DNA from: a virus
Virus record (IMG/VR): IMGVR_UViG_3300017991_000236
Coordinates: 1 to 36,512 of that record
Direction: 5' to 3' (one strand)
Length of the DNA stretch: 36,512 nt
The position numbers and the translations under genes were made by a program. This document shows, one piece after another, positions 12,906-21,442 of the stretch (within the stretch, counting starts at the first letter, position 1; every line of letters starts with the position of its first letter). The notes beneath the pieces are model-generated. The model was given only the letters and a program-made list of their open reading frames with translations. It was not told where the DNA came from and did not search any database.

Positions 12906-15900
12906 TAGTTCAATGTCCCGAACGCCATGTAATAAAAGCCGTCCGTGACCCGGTTGCCGGCATCGTCAATGTAGATTTTGACGTAGCCTTTTGTCGTCAT
13001 GCCACTGACCCCGCTATCGTCCTCCGATACGATGGACCGGGTTTTGACGCCATCGCTGGCCGTGCCGTGGAAGCTGAAATAGCTTTGGTCCGTATCGTCT
13101 TGGTCCATGCGCACGCACGAGATGTTCCCGCCCGTATCGGTTTGCTCAAGGTGTAGTATAGCGTTAGGCGAGGCCGTGCCAAAGCCGGCCCGCCCATTTT
13201 CCTGGAAGCGGAAAAGCTCCGTGGCGTTGGTAAAATCGTCGTCGCCGTGCAAGATGGCCACGAAATTGGTTTCTCCGGTTTCGCTGCCATCGTCGTCAAT
13301 GAACAAGCCTATGTTCCGGTCTGCCGCGAGGCCCATCTGTGCATCGGCCTTTATGTCGGCCTCCGCCCCGGCCACGTTGCCCGATGTGCGGATCTCTAGG
13401 ATGTTCCCGATTGTCATCTTGGAGGCTGTCCATTTGTAATAGTTGGTTCCGCCAAGGTACAGCCCAAGGGAATCGTCCGCATAGGTCCAGAAATAGCTAT
13501 CGTCGTCGGCGTCCAAGTATAGGCCATAGCCGTTCATCAACACGCGCGCGCCCATGCCGATGGTGTTAGTGGCGGCCTCTGTTACGTTTATCATCGAGGT
13601 GCCCCCACAATAAAGGTTCCATCGGTCATCCAACCATTGAAAGTAAGTATCGCCGTCGCCACTGTGGCTACAGATGCCCGCCATAGCCACCTGGGTCGGG
13701 AAGGTTACGCTGTCGCTTGTGCTTTCGTAGGCGTCCATCATAAGAACGCCTCCCGCGTACAGCCGTATCCGGTCGTCAGTATAGTTGATGTACGTGTCTG
13801 TGTCGCCCACGTGGTACAGATTGCCGGCCATATAGGCACCGCTGTTCATCGTGAACGCGCCCGAAATCGTAAGGTTGCCCGAGCCGTCCGTGGCCAGGAT
13901 TTGGGCCGCGGCTCCTGGGTTGGCGCTCGTGGTGATGGCGTGGCCGTGGTCTGCCCGCGCAAGATAGTCGCCCGTGCCTTCCGTGTTGGTTGTCGATACC
14001 GTAAGGTTGGCCGAAGGTGCCGCGGTATACACCTCGTGTTCGTGGTCCAACCGGGCCGCATTGCTGTCCGTGCCCGTGCTGGCCGTGGTGGTCGCCTCGA
14101 TGGGCATAGGAAGGTTCGTTGCATGGTACAAGGCTATCGTGGCGTTCGTCCGGATGAAGCTGGCCGCCGAGCCTTCCGCGTTGGTCGTGCTGAACGTAAG
14201 GTTTGGCGTGCCGCCCAAGTCCGGCAGGTCGCTATACTGCAAGGCTTGGGGATAGGCCCGCGTGCCGTCGCAGACCCACACGTGGCCGGCAGTGTTGCCA
14301 CTTACGTGGCGGAGGCCCTTGCCGGCTGTGGCTATCTGCACGTCGGCGTCCACAAGCTCTATCTGGTCGTCGGTTTCATCGAAGCGCACACGTGGCCCAT
14401 CGTAGCGCAAGCCGGCCCAACCGTCGTCCGCGAACTTGATGCTATTGTCGCTCGTGGTGCTTGCTCCGCCTATGCCCAGGCGTTGAAGCCGAAGTTGGCC
14501 ATTGCTGTCCGTGGCCAGCAAGCTGGCCGCGTTGCCTGGGTTGGCCGAGCTATCTACAGCGTGAACGTGCAAGGCCCGCGCGAAATCCGAGCCGCTGCCC
14601 TCTTGGTTCGTGGTGCTTACGGACAGGTTCGTGCCTGGTGCCGCGCAAGCTATGGCGTGAACGTGGTCACGCCGGGAGGCATAGCCGCCCGAGCCCGTGG
14701 CCGCGCTCGCGTCGGGCGTGATAGTGCTGGCCGTGAAACTATCGTTGAACAGCCGTATGGTCGCGTCCGTCCGGATGTACGTGGCCGCGCTCCCGGCTCC
14801 GTTTGAGTTGGCCCACGTGATGGCAGGCGTGCCGCCCAAGTTGGGGAGATCCCCGGCAACTATGGCTTGGAACGCTGCCGTGGTCGGCCCAGTGGCGCGC
14901 AACACGTGGCCGGCAGTGAGGCCGCTTACAGTATGGTCCGGGCCAAGGGCCGAGGCCGTGGCCAGGACGTGAACTTGGTTGTGGTGCAAGTTGGCACCAA
15001 GCCCGCTCGGATGGTTGTGCACGTGGTCCGCCCGCACCATGTTCGAGGCCGAGCCTTCCGCGTTGCTTGTGCCTATGTCCGAGGGTGCGCCCGTGGCGAA
15101 GCCGTGCGTGTGGTCCTCGCGGGCCGCGAACCGCTCCGTGCCGGCATCCGTGGCGTCGTCGGGTTGTATGGCCGTGGTGGTGCTCCCATCGCCAAAGATG
15201 GGTCCGCGCTCGCCGGGCGTGGTCTGCCCGCCTCCGCCCGAAAAGCCGCCATCGCGCGAACGGTCGCCCGTTTCTATGCGGCACACCACATGGGTCCCGT
15301 CGTCGCTGGCCACGCTCAAATCGCACCGGTTCACATACTGGGAATCAAAAGCATCGGATGTGAAGATGCTATGCTTGAGCCGCACGCCATAGGCCGTAAA
15401 AGGCTTGTCGCTGTCCACTGTGGCCGTGAACGTGGTTTGCGGGTTTTGCCATGCTGTGATGGCCGCCCCCAAGGCGTTCAAGGCCGCGCTCGTGGTGACC
15501 GTGCTATCGTGGACGATGGCTTGGTACGCGCCCCACGGCAAGCCATACCATCCTTCCACGCCATCGCCTACAATGTACACTCGGTCCACTCGCCGGGTAT
15601 TGTCGCCTATCATGGCGAGCGTGGTGTACGGGATGGCCGCGCTCGCAAAATCAGCCGGATCGTCCGAGATGTCTAGGCCGGTCCAGCTTGGTGCCGTGAG
15701 GTCTTGCGGTATCTGGGCATAGTGGAATTGCTTCAAGTGGTCGATGAAGAAAATGGCACCTGCCGCTTGGCCACAGATTGCTTCCATAGCTTGCCGGAAG
15801 GTGCATTGTAGATGCACCTCTGCGAGCGAGGCTTGCACAGTATCAATCTGGCCTATGCTTACGCCTTGCGGCACCAAGTAGGTATTCACAAGCGTGGTGA

Positions 15901-16270
15901 TTTCTGTGCTGTCGGTATCGCCGGCATCAATGGTATAGTCCGGCACCACTGTCCGGTCCATCAAGCTGTTATAGTCGGCTAGATCGTAATTCGCGCCAAA
16001 CATGTCGCCCTTGCGGAACATGGTGCGCCGCTGTACATAGCCGCCAAAGATGGGTTGGCTAAGACTGCCCTCGATCTTGATTTCGTCGCCTGGGTCGGTT
16101 AGCCAAGCATTGTCGCCCTCTACGCCAAACCGGGCCAAGCCGGTCCAGTTGGAGGGCGTTTTTTGCACCGACAAGGCCGTTATGCCAAGCTCGGGATAGC
16201 CGCGCAAGGGCACATCGGCCGTCATGTCGGTCCAAGATGCGCCTCCCCATCTGTAGATTTTGATAGCCAT
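12905..16270 (-). CDS. Tail hub fused to receptor-binding fibre, 1121 aa
   Basis: ATG at 16270. The first 345 or so residues resemble a tail-tip hub or baseplate domain (MAIKIYRWGGASWTDMT at the start), followed by a Gly-rich hinge (SGGGG). Then come fibre repeats of about 45 residues with paired histidines (EDHTHG, ADHVHN, RDHVHA, ALHVHA, LDHEHE, ADHGHA), a pattern that in phage fibres can bind metal ions along a trimeric shaft. Three later repeats share DTDTYINYTDDRIRLY-type blocks (around residues 815-940). The last 100 residues are probably the tip. It lies just after the tape measure, as expected. The hub and fibre being one chain is notable. Confidence 0.8.
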   Translation of the reverse strand: MAIKIYRWGGASWTDMTADVPLRGYPELGITALSVQKTPSNWTGLARFGVEGDNAWLTDPGDEIKIEGSLSQPIFGGYVQRRTMFRKGDMFGANYDLADYNSLMDRTVVPDYTIDAGDTDSTEITTLVNTYLVPQGVSIGQIDTVQASLAEVHLQCTFRQAMEAICGQAAGAIFFIDHLKQFHYAQIPQDLTAPSWTGLDISDDPADFASAAIPYTTLAMIGDNTRRVDRVYIVGDGVEGWYGLPWGAYQAIVHDSTVTTSAALNALGAAITAWQNPQTTFTATVDSDKPFTAYGVRLKHSIFTSDAFDSQYVNRCDLSVASDDGTHVVCRIETGDRSRDGGFSGGGGQTTPGERGPIFGDGSTTTAIQPDDATDAGTERFAAREDHTHGFATGAPSDIGTSNAEGSASNMVRADHVHNHPSGLGANLHHNQVHVLATASALGPDHTVSGLTAGHVLRATGPTTAAFQAIVAGDLPNLGGTPAITWANSNGAGSAATYIRTDATIRLFNDSFTASTITPDASAATGSGGYASRRDHVHAIACAAPGTNLSVSTTNQEGSGSDFARALHVHAVDSSANPGNAASLLATDSNGQLRLQRLGIGGASTTSDNSIKFADDGWAGLRYDGPRVRFDETDDQIELVDADVQIATAGKGLRHVSGNTAGHVWVCDGTRAYPQALQYSDLPDLGGTPNLTFSTTNAEGSAASFIRTNATIALYHATNLPMPIEATTTASTGTDSNAARLDHEHEVYTAAPSANLTVSTTNTEGTGDYLARADHGHAITTSANPGAAAQILATDGSGNLTISGAFTMNSGAYMAGNLYHVGDTDTYINYTDDRIRLYAGGVLMMDAYESTSDSVTFPTQVAMAGICSHSGDGDTYFQWLDDRWNLYCGGTSMINVTEAATNTIGMGARVLMNGYGLYLDADDDSYFWTYADDSLGLYLGGTNYYKWTASKMTIGNILEIRTSGNVAGAEADIKADAQMGLAADRNIGLFIDDDGSETGETNFVAILHGDDDFTNATELFRFQENGRAGFGTASPNAILHLEQTDTGGNISCVRMDQDDTDQSYFSFHGTASDGVKTRSIVSEDDSGVSGMTTKGYVKIYIDDAGNRVTDGFYYMAFGTLN

Positions 16271-16273
16271 AGC

Positions 16274-18502
16274 TTACCCTCCCAGGCTTGGCAGGGTTTT
16301 ACCCTTTAGCCGCAAGTGTTGTTCGATGCTCCGCACAAGCCGTTCCGGGTCCGGCTCTATGATGGTGTTCGTCACGTTGATGGTTACGTTGCCGCCCACG
16401 CCCCCACGCAAGGCTCCGCGCGTTTGGCTGTCCGATAGCACGCGGGCACCGCGCGGAAGCTCCACAAGCTCGGCACCAAACTCGCCCACAAGTGTCCGCC
16501 CGCCCATCGCGAAGCTTGTGCCAGTGGCTTGGGTAAGGGCCGGGCCTTGCCTCCGTTCGTCGCCGGCCTCCGTGCCGCCCGAGGTGCGATAGTTGATAGT
16601 GACCGTCTTTTGGCTTGGTATGCTGTCGATGTGCTTTTTCACTGCCGAGGTAAAAGCAAGGCTTTCGCCACGCATGACGCGCAACTGGCCGGCCCAGTCG
16701 TTGGACATACTGGCCACGTGTGCCGCGGCATCGGCCTCGATGAGGCCATACTTTTCCGATATGTCCATCTGCATTTTCAGCGTTTCCTCAGCTGTAAGGC
16801 CCTCCATCTGTGCCCAGGCCGTGAAGTGCTGTAGCACAAGCCGGCCAAGGCTCCGGTTCTGCTCGGCCTCTTGTTCGGCCCGGCTTTGCTGTAGCATGGC
16901 CATCTCTTGGTCATAACGCCTTTGCTCCTCGGCAAGCAAGGCGTCCACGTTCGCCCCTTGGTGCACAACCCGGCCATCCATGTGGTTAGCCAAGAGCGTT
17001 TCCTTGGCGGCTATAGTGGCCTGGTATTGCTCCACTTCCTTGGCGTTCAGTTGGCGGGTTAGCTCGGTCGTTTCGGCGTCGAAGGCCTCCCGCGCGGCCA
17101 AGGCTTTTTCCAACCCACGCTTGGCAGATTCGAGGCGCCTGCCCTCTGCCACCACGTCGATTTTCTCAACCCACGACGCGCCCTTTTTGCGTATGTCGGC
17201 CATCTTTTGCTCGTGCTCTGCCGTGGCCGATTCTAGGTCGCTTTGGTATTGCTCTGCCGACTGGGCCGCCCGCCTTTGGTGGTCGGTCATCGTCATGCTT
17301 TGGCTAAACATCATTTCCGCGCTGGCCTGGGCCGCCTCCGCGGCTTGCTTGGTGGCTTGTTCGAGCTTTAGGGCCTCGCGGGCCGCCAAGTCCTCCGAGC
17401 GGGCCGTGTCCTCCATTGCTTGCTGATACTGTGCCCACGAGCGCCCGCTGGCATTGTCGGCAGTGATGGCCGCAAGTTCCTCGGCTTGCTGTAGCTTCAT
17501 CGCGGCATAGGCCGCGTCGTCCTGGGCCTGTTGGGCGTCCTCTATGGCCCGGCTGTAATCCTCAAAGGCTATGATGGAGGCCCGCCTTTCATCGTTGGCC
17601 CGCTGTTCCTCTTGGGCCTGGCGCTCCAACGATGCGCGGTATTCGTCGCCCATAGTGCTGTTCCACTTGAAAAGGCCGCCCAGTGATTCAAAGGCCGCCT
17701 TGGTGTTCCAAGTGGTGCCCTCCATCGTGTTTAGATCGGCGGTCACGTTCTTGGCCGTGTCGGACAGGTAATCCATTATCCCGGTCGTTTCGGCCAGTGT
17801 GGCCAACGCCTCGCCCGCGGCCAGCTTGGTGTCGTCCCACGCTGCCGATGCTTGCTCGATTTTGCCGGCAGTATCCAGCGTGGTGTCGCCCATTTGGGCC
17901 ATCTTGCGCTCGCCCTCGGTCAACATCAAATTGAGGAAGGCTTGCTTTTTTTCGACGTCGGTTAACTCCCGGCCTACTATGTTGTTCTGCCGGGCATACG
18001 CCTCCTGGGCCTTTGTGGCCGATACCGTAAGACCGAGATTGTCCGCTATCATCATGGACTGGCGTGCCGCTGCCGTAACGAAATCATCCATAGATTTCGT
18101 CGCGTCTTGGCCCATCGCCCGGCCCAAGGCCGTGGCTACTTTGGTCAAACGCTCGAAATCATCGGGCGACTTGGCCACGTCCATCATCAAGGCTTTGTTG
18201 GCCGCGGCCATCGCGTCCATACGGTTGATAGTGTGGTCGCTGGCCGACTGGATAGCGTCCGTTATCTTGGCACCGCTTTGGCCAACGCTAGAGGCCAAGC
18301 CGGCCAAGCTGGCCTTCTGCCGTTCTGCCGCGGCTCCGAGCTTGGTTAGCTCTGCCGCGCCCTTGGCCAGCTTGGCCACGCCCAAGGCGGCACCAAGGGC
18401 CAAGACGGACTTCTTTAGCTGGTCGATGCCACGCTTTGCTTGGGCATCGCCCGAGCCGGCCTTTTTGGTTTCAAGTATGATTCTGAGCCGCTCGGTCGTC
18501 AT
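16274..18502 (-). CDS. Tail tape measure protein, 742 aa
   Basis: ATG at 18502 overlaps the stop of the frameshifted chaperone frame (ATGA). The protein is largely helical with long Ala/Gln/Glu-rich coiled regions. The N-terminus starts MTTERLRIILETKKAG and the C-terminus has GEFGAELVELPRGARVL, a block that recurs near the ends of tape measure proteins. This protein threads the tail tube and sets tail length: about 110 nm at 0.15 nm per residue. The order tail tube, chaperone, tape measure, hub is canonical for siphoviruses. Confidence 0.92.
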   Translation of the reverse strand: MTTERLRIILETKKAGSGDAQAKRGIDQLKKSVLALGAALGVAKLAKGAAELTKLGAAAERQKASLAGLASSVGQSGAKITDAIQSASDHTINRMDAMAAANKALMMDVAKSPDDFERLTKVATALGRAMGQDATKSMDDFVTAAARQSMMIADNLGLTVSATKAQEAYARQNNIVGRELTDVEKKQAFLNLMLTEGERKMAQMGDTTLDTAGKIEQASAAWDDTKLAAGEALATLAETTGIMDYLSDTAKNVTADLNTMEGTTWNTKAAFESLGGLFKWNSTMGDEYRASLERQAQEEQRANDERRASIIAFEDYSRAIEDAQQAQDDAAYAAMKLQQAEELAAITADNASGRSWAQYQQAMEDTARSEDLAAREALKLEQATKQAAEAAQASAEMMFSQSMTMTDHQRRAAQSAEQYQSDLESATAEHEQKMADIRKKGASWVEKIDVVAEGRRLESAKRGLEKALAAREAFDAETTELTRQLNAKEVEQYQATIAAKETLLANHMDGRVVHQGANVDALLAEEQRRYDQEMAMLQQSRAEQEAEQNRSLGRLVLQHFTAWAQMEGLTAEETLKMQMDISEKYGLIEADAAAHVASMSNDWAGQLRVMRGESLAFTSAVKKHIDSIPSQKTVTINYRTSGGTEAGDERRQGPALTQATGTSFAMGGRTLVGEFGAELVELPRGARVLSDSQTRGALRGGVGGNVTINVTNTIIEPDPERLVRSIEQHLRLKGKTLPSLGG

Positions 18503-18717
18503 CGCTTGAGCTTCCCTTGCGCCCGCAATTGGGCACGCAAGGATTCACCCTCTAGCACAAGGGCAATCCATTGTTCGGGTATCTGCCCCAGACCCCAAGG
18601 CGTTATCACGGTCACGCCCAGGGCCTGGTTTAGATACTGGGCCAGTTCTACGCGGCTCCATTGCATGGGTGCCTTTTTGGCGTAACCCATAAAATAGCTC
18701 AGGAGCCGCCTAGTCAG
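18499..18717 (-). CDS. Tail chaperone -1 frameshift extension (GT-like), 72 aa
   Basis: The frame is open from before the slippery site and reads KLTRRLLSYFMGYAKK onward to the stop at 18499. It has no convincing start of its own; the earliest ATG in this frame (18807) has no good ribosome-binding site and lies inside the zero-frame gene. Joined by -1 shifting at 18717 the fusion is about 222 residues, the usual size for G-T fusions. The stop overlaps the tape measure start by four bases. The extension would contact the tail tube protein. Confidence 0.82.
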   Translation of the reverse strand: MTRRLLSYFMGYAKKAPMQWSRVELAQYLNQALGVTVITPWGLGQIPEQWIALVLEGESLRAQLRAQGKLKR

Positions 18718-19166
18718 TTTCCCCCAACGAACTGATTCCGGAAATCGCCCATAGCTTTCGTCGTCTGCTCGCGTAGCCACTCCCAGGCCGTTGGGTTGTC
18801 GTCCCAAAGGGCCTCAAACACGCCCACGGCCTCGGTTTCTGTCCAGTCGAGCCACGTGCCGCCCATCCAGTGGGCCAGCTTGGCATTGTACTCCCGCATC
18901 ATTTCGCCGGTTAGCTCTGTGTCGCGCTTGGCCTTTTCCGCCGCGTCCTTGATTCCATCAAGCTCGGCTTGGACGGCCTCGTGGGCATCGTCCAGCCAAC
19001 CTAGAATAGCCAAGTATGCCTCTTTGTGCTCGCGCGTGGGCATAACCCACACATTGAACGTGAGGCCCTTGCCGGCATAGGCCGCATTGAAATCGCCCAA
19101 GTCGATGGTTCTGTGCTCGTTGACCGCCCCCACGGCCTTCAAAACCGCAAGTTTCTTTCCAGACAT
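18714..19166 (-). CDS. Tail assembly chaperone, zero-frame product, 150 aa
   Basis: ATG at 19166 follows AAAAGGAG. The product is soluble and helical, of the size and place of the lambda G protein: between the tail tube and the tape measure. It binds the tape measure during assembly. Translation in the zero frame ends with VGGN and TGA at 18716-18714. A slippery heptamer immediately before that stop allows a minority of ribosomes to enter the -1 frame and make a longer product. Confidence 0.85.
   Translation of the reverse strand: MSGKKLAVLKAVGAVNEHRTIDLGDFNAAYAGKGLTFNVWVMPTREHKEAYLAILGWLDDAHEAVQAELDGIKDAAEKAKRDTELTGEMMREYNAKLAHWMGGTWLDWTETEAVGVFEALWDDNPTAWEWLREQTTKAMGDFRNQFVGGN
18717..18723 (-). 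promoter_or_regulatory. Programmed -1 frameshift slippery site
   Basis: On the minus strand the bases read G GGA AAC in the phase of the zero frame, followed directly by TGA. After simultaneous slippage both tRNAs can re-pair (GGG and AAA), and decoding continues with CTG ACT AGG in the extension frame. It is of the same class as the lambda GGGAAAG site. The adjacent stop codon should lengthen the pause. I have not identified a pseudoknot. Confidence 0.88.
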
Positions 19167-19189
19167 TCGATGCTCCTTTTGGTGTATGG

Positions 19190-19209
19190 GCCGGCCACGT
19201 GTGGCCGGC
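19190..19209 (-). other. Intergenic hairpin, recurrent unit
   Basis: The same nine-bp inverted repeat around GT as at 12886-12905, with the same GGTGTATG flank and an AAAAGGAG site leading to the next start. It separates the abundant tail-tube message from the chaperone gene, where lower expression is needed, and so may act as an attenuator. Confidence 0.7.
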
Positions 19210-19223
19210 TATGCTTTGGCCGG

Positions 19224-20237
19224 CTAGATGCTGGCCACGCTGGTCGCAACCTCGGCCCGGAAGCCTTGCGCGCCCGTGCCGTCGTAGCCAAAGCTCAAGG
19301 TCGCCACGTCGTAAGTATTGCCATTGTTCGCGCTGGCAATGCTGCCCCAGGTGCGCCACACGCCCGCCATGTCCAAGGTTAGCTCATGGTTCCCGCCTCC
19401 CAAGGTTGGGCCTGTGTTGGTTAGCCGCACGAAGCGCTTGGTGATAGCCGTGCCGCCACTGGCCGGTCGGTATAGCAGTTCCTCCGCGCGCGTGCTGGCA
19501 TTGCGCTCCATCGTAAGGACACACGTGCCGCGGATTTCGCCTTGCTGATGGCCGTCGAACTCCATGTTGGCGGATCCCCAGTGTTTCTGATGGCCGCCCC
19601 CTTCAAAGTTCACTTCCCAACCCACAAGCGTGTTCGTGACTTCTGTGGTCCCCAAGCCGGCCCAGGTGTCGTCAATGTACAGCCGGGACCGCTTGCCTTG
19701 GAGCAAGGTCATGGTGGGCAAGCTGAGGCCGGCCGTCATCGAAACCAGTTCCACATACTGGCCCACAAGCTCCGCCGACATGTTGGCGTCGCCCCCATCC
19801 ACGTCGGCCGACATCTGGAAACTTTTGCCGATGCAGTAGGGAATCCGATAGCCGCCCGCGTCGTCGCCGGCCTCCAAGGTGATGGTGTCCAAGTTTTCCG
19901 TGCCGCTTTGGTTGACAGCGAACTCCCAAGTGTACAGTGGCGAGGCATCCGTGGGCGTAACGTTGCCCACGATGATCGTGCTAAACAAGGCCGGCAAAGC
20001 CTCGAAATAGACCCCATCGCTGTCCTCAAGCCCGATACCATCGGCCACGAGCCGCTTTACAATGGCCGCGTCCAAGTATTCGGTCATACGCACGCCCATT
20101 TCCACGCGCGGCACGTGCACTTCCCGGTCATCCTCCGGGATGGTGCACATAAAGCCAAGCATGGTGTCCGCTGTCGCTGGCGTGCCATGCGAGGTTTCCT
20201 TTGCGAACTGTACCTTTTTTAGTGCTTCGACAGCCAT
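19224..20237 (-). CDS. Major tail (tube) protein, 337 aa
   Basis: ATG at 20237 with GGAGG upstream. The N-terminus (MAVEALKKVQFAKETSHGTPA) and the beta-rich body with Gly/Thr/Asp turns are typical of siphovirus tail tube proteins. These proteins stack as hexameric rings to make the tail shaft. It lies just upstream of the chaperone pair and tape measure. The strong ribosome-binding site and a downstream hairpin agree with high expression. There is no clear Ig-like addition. Confidence 0.85.
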   Translation of the reverse strand: MAVEALKKVQFAKETSHGTPATADTMLGFMCTIPEDDREVHVPRVEMGVRMTEYLDAAIVKRLVADGIGLEDSDGVYFEALPALFSTIIVGNVTPTDASPLYTWEFAVNQSGTENLDTITLEAGDDAGGYRIPYCIGKSFQMSADVDGGDANMSAELVGQYVELVSMTAGLSLPTMTLLQGKRSRLYIDDTWAGLGTTEVTNTLVGWEVNFEGGGHQKHWGSANMEFDGHQQGEIRGTCVLTMERNASTRAEELLYRPASGGTAITKRFVRLTNTGPTLGGGNHELTLDMAGVWRTWGSIASANNGNTYDVATLSFGYDGTGAQGFRAEVATSVASI

Positions 20238-20240
20238 AGG

Positions 20241-20489
20241 CTATTCCTCCTTGGCCGGCTGTGGCTCGGCCTCTTTGGTTGGCACGGGCGCATCGCCCGG
20301 CCACGGTTCATCTTCCACGGATACGAGGGTGTAACACTTGGCCCGGAGCAGTGTGGCCGGGCCATAGGCATCCACTTCATCGGGCGAAAGGTCGCGCCCA
20401 GGAATGCCCGGAGCTTGGTAGTGCGCGCCCGTAGGCGTCCAGCGTGCCCACTGCCGGGCCGCTGTTTTAGAAGAACGAGACGTTGGCAT
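20241..20489 (-). CDS. Small neck/tail accessory protein, 82 aa
   Basis: ATG at 20489 is preceded by GAGGTG within the end of the previous gene (23-bp overlap). The product is basic at its N-terminus (MPTSRSSKTAARQWARW) and Glu/Pro-rich at the end. The central segment (IPGRDLSPDEVDAYG) is more conserved-looking. Its place between terminator and tube genes suggests a head-tail joining accessory. A longer overlapping frame at 20219-20584 looks like a shadow. Confidence 0.55.
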   Translation of the reverse strand: MPTSRSSKTAARQWARWTPTGAHYQAPGIPGRDLSPDEVDAYGPATLLRAKCYTLVSVEDEPWPGDAPVPTKEAEPQPAKEE

Positions 20490-20904
20490 GTTGTATTTTC
20501 ACCTCCAACACGAAACGAACGCCGAAGTACTCCGTGCCCTGCCAGCGAATTGGCCCAGGCCCGATGTAATCCAGCACAATACAATGCTCACACGTGCGCG
20601 CGCTGTCCTTCATCATGTAGATGTCGGCCGCAATGGCCTCGATGCCGCGCAAGATGAAGGGCCGGGCCGCTTCCTCGTCCTCGTGTAGCGTGTTACGGGC
20701 CAAGATCAAGTCCGAGTGCACCGTATGGACGATAAAGGGAGCCGGGCGTACATCGCCACGCACAAAGTAGCTCACAACCATAGGCGGATCGCCTATACCC
20801 TCGGGAGGGTGTTCTGGCGTAGCGCCCACACCTTCCACGGTCCCCCATCGCGCCTGTAGCGCGGACATAAAGATGTCCAGTTCGTCGGGCGTGCTATCGG
20901 CCAT
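20467..20904 (-). CDS. Tail terminator-like protein, 145 aa
   Basis: ATG at 20904 overlaps the preceding gene by 11 bp. The size, the mixed alpha/beta composition (an N-terminal helix, then beta-like segments including MVVSYFVRGD and FGVRFVLEVKI) and the position after the HK97 gp10-like gene and before the tail tube all match tail terminators, which cap the tube at the neck. I base this mainly on gene order. Confidence 0.6.
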   Translation of the reverse strand: MADSTPDELDIFMSALQARWGTVEGVGATPEHPPEGIGDPPMVVSYFVRGDVRPAPFIVHTVHSDLILARNTLHEDEEAARPFILRGIEAIAADIYMMKDSARTCEHCIVLDYIGPGPIRWQGTEYFGVRFVLEVKIQHANVSFF

Positions 20905-21439
20905 ACAAGGCTCCTATCTTTTCCACCACACGCTTGGGCACCAAGGCGAACAGCTTGGCCACGCCCCCACGTGCGTTTTTCCAGCCACGCGCGAACATCC
21001 AGTATCCGCGCTGGCCGTGTGGATGTACCCGCGTTCCGCGGTTGAAAATGGCCGCCCTTACGCCATAGGCCGCATCCTCGTCGCCAAGCCGGAGGTGCGC
21101 CCAACGCTTGAGGGCGTCGATGTCCGAAATCCATGTGCCGGGCGGAAGGCCCATTTCCACGTCCAGGGCGTAATCCGCGCCCGCCTCCACTATGCCGCTC
21201 ACTTCTCCGCCCAGGCTCCCTATGCTGCCAAGCTGTTCCACGCGCCCGCCGATGGTGCCGATAAGGTTGCCCGTGTTGCGTGGCGTGAGGCGCATTATCT
21301 CGCCGGCCACAAGGTACACGGCCTCGGTCATGGTGTCTATCATGACCGCACGTGCAAGCTCGGGATACCTTGCCACAACCTTGGCCATCGCGTCGACGTC
21401 CGCGGCCTTTACGCTATAGGTGCCCAGTTGGTCGGCCAC
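20894..21439 (-). CDS. HK97 gp10-like minor tail/neck protein, 181 aa
   Basis: GTG at 21439. The signature TPRNTGNLIGTI (about residues 52-63), followed by a beta hairpin region and YALDVEMG (about 90-97), is typical of the HK97 gp10 family (head-tail joining/putative tail component). The protein follows the connector gene and precedes the terminator-like gene, as expected for the neck region. An N-terminal helix and basic C-terminus complete it. Confidence 0.75.
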   Translation of the reverse strand: MADQLGTYSVKAADVDAMAKVVARYPELARAVMIDTMTEAVYLVAGEIMRLTPRNTGNLIGTIGGRVEQLGSIGSLGGEVSGIVEAGADYALDVEMGLPPGTWISDIDALKRWAHLRLGDEDAAYGVRAAIFNRGTRVHPHGQRGYWMFARGWKNARGGVAKLFALVPKRVVEKIGALYGR

Positions 21440-21442
21440 GCT

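Noticed and set aside
13637-14806. 389-codon plus-strand open frame antisense to the hub-fibre gene
   Set aside because: It is the antisense shadow of a high-GC, repetitive gene; no ribosome-binding site and no recognisable domain, while the minus strand has clear fibre motifs.
17799-18509. 236-codon plus-strand frame opposite the tape measure gene
   Set aside because: Antisense shadow with Ser/Ala-rich composition; the tape measure is well supported by gene order and C-terminal motif.
18499-18807. Independent 102-residue gene in the chaperone extension frame
   Set aside because: No ribosome-binding site at 18807; the slippery heptamer and canonical G/GT organisation explain the frame as a -1 extension.
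20219-20584. 121-codon minus-strand frame in the neck region
   Set aside because: Starts far inside the terminator-like gene, Arg/Pro-rich, while 20241-20489 in another frame has a GAGGTG site and a better product.
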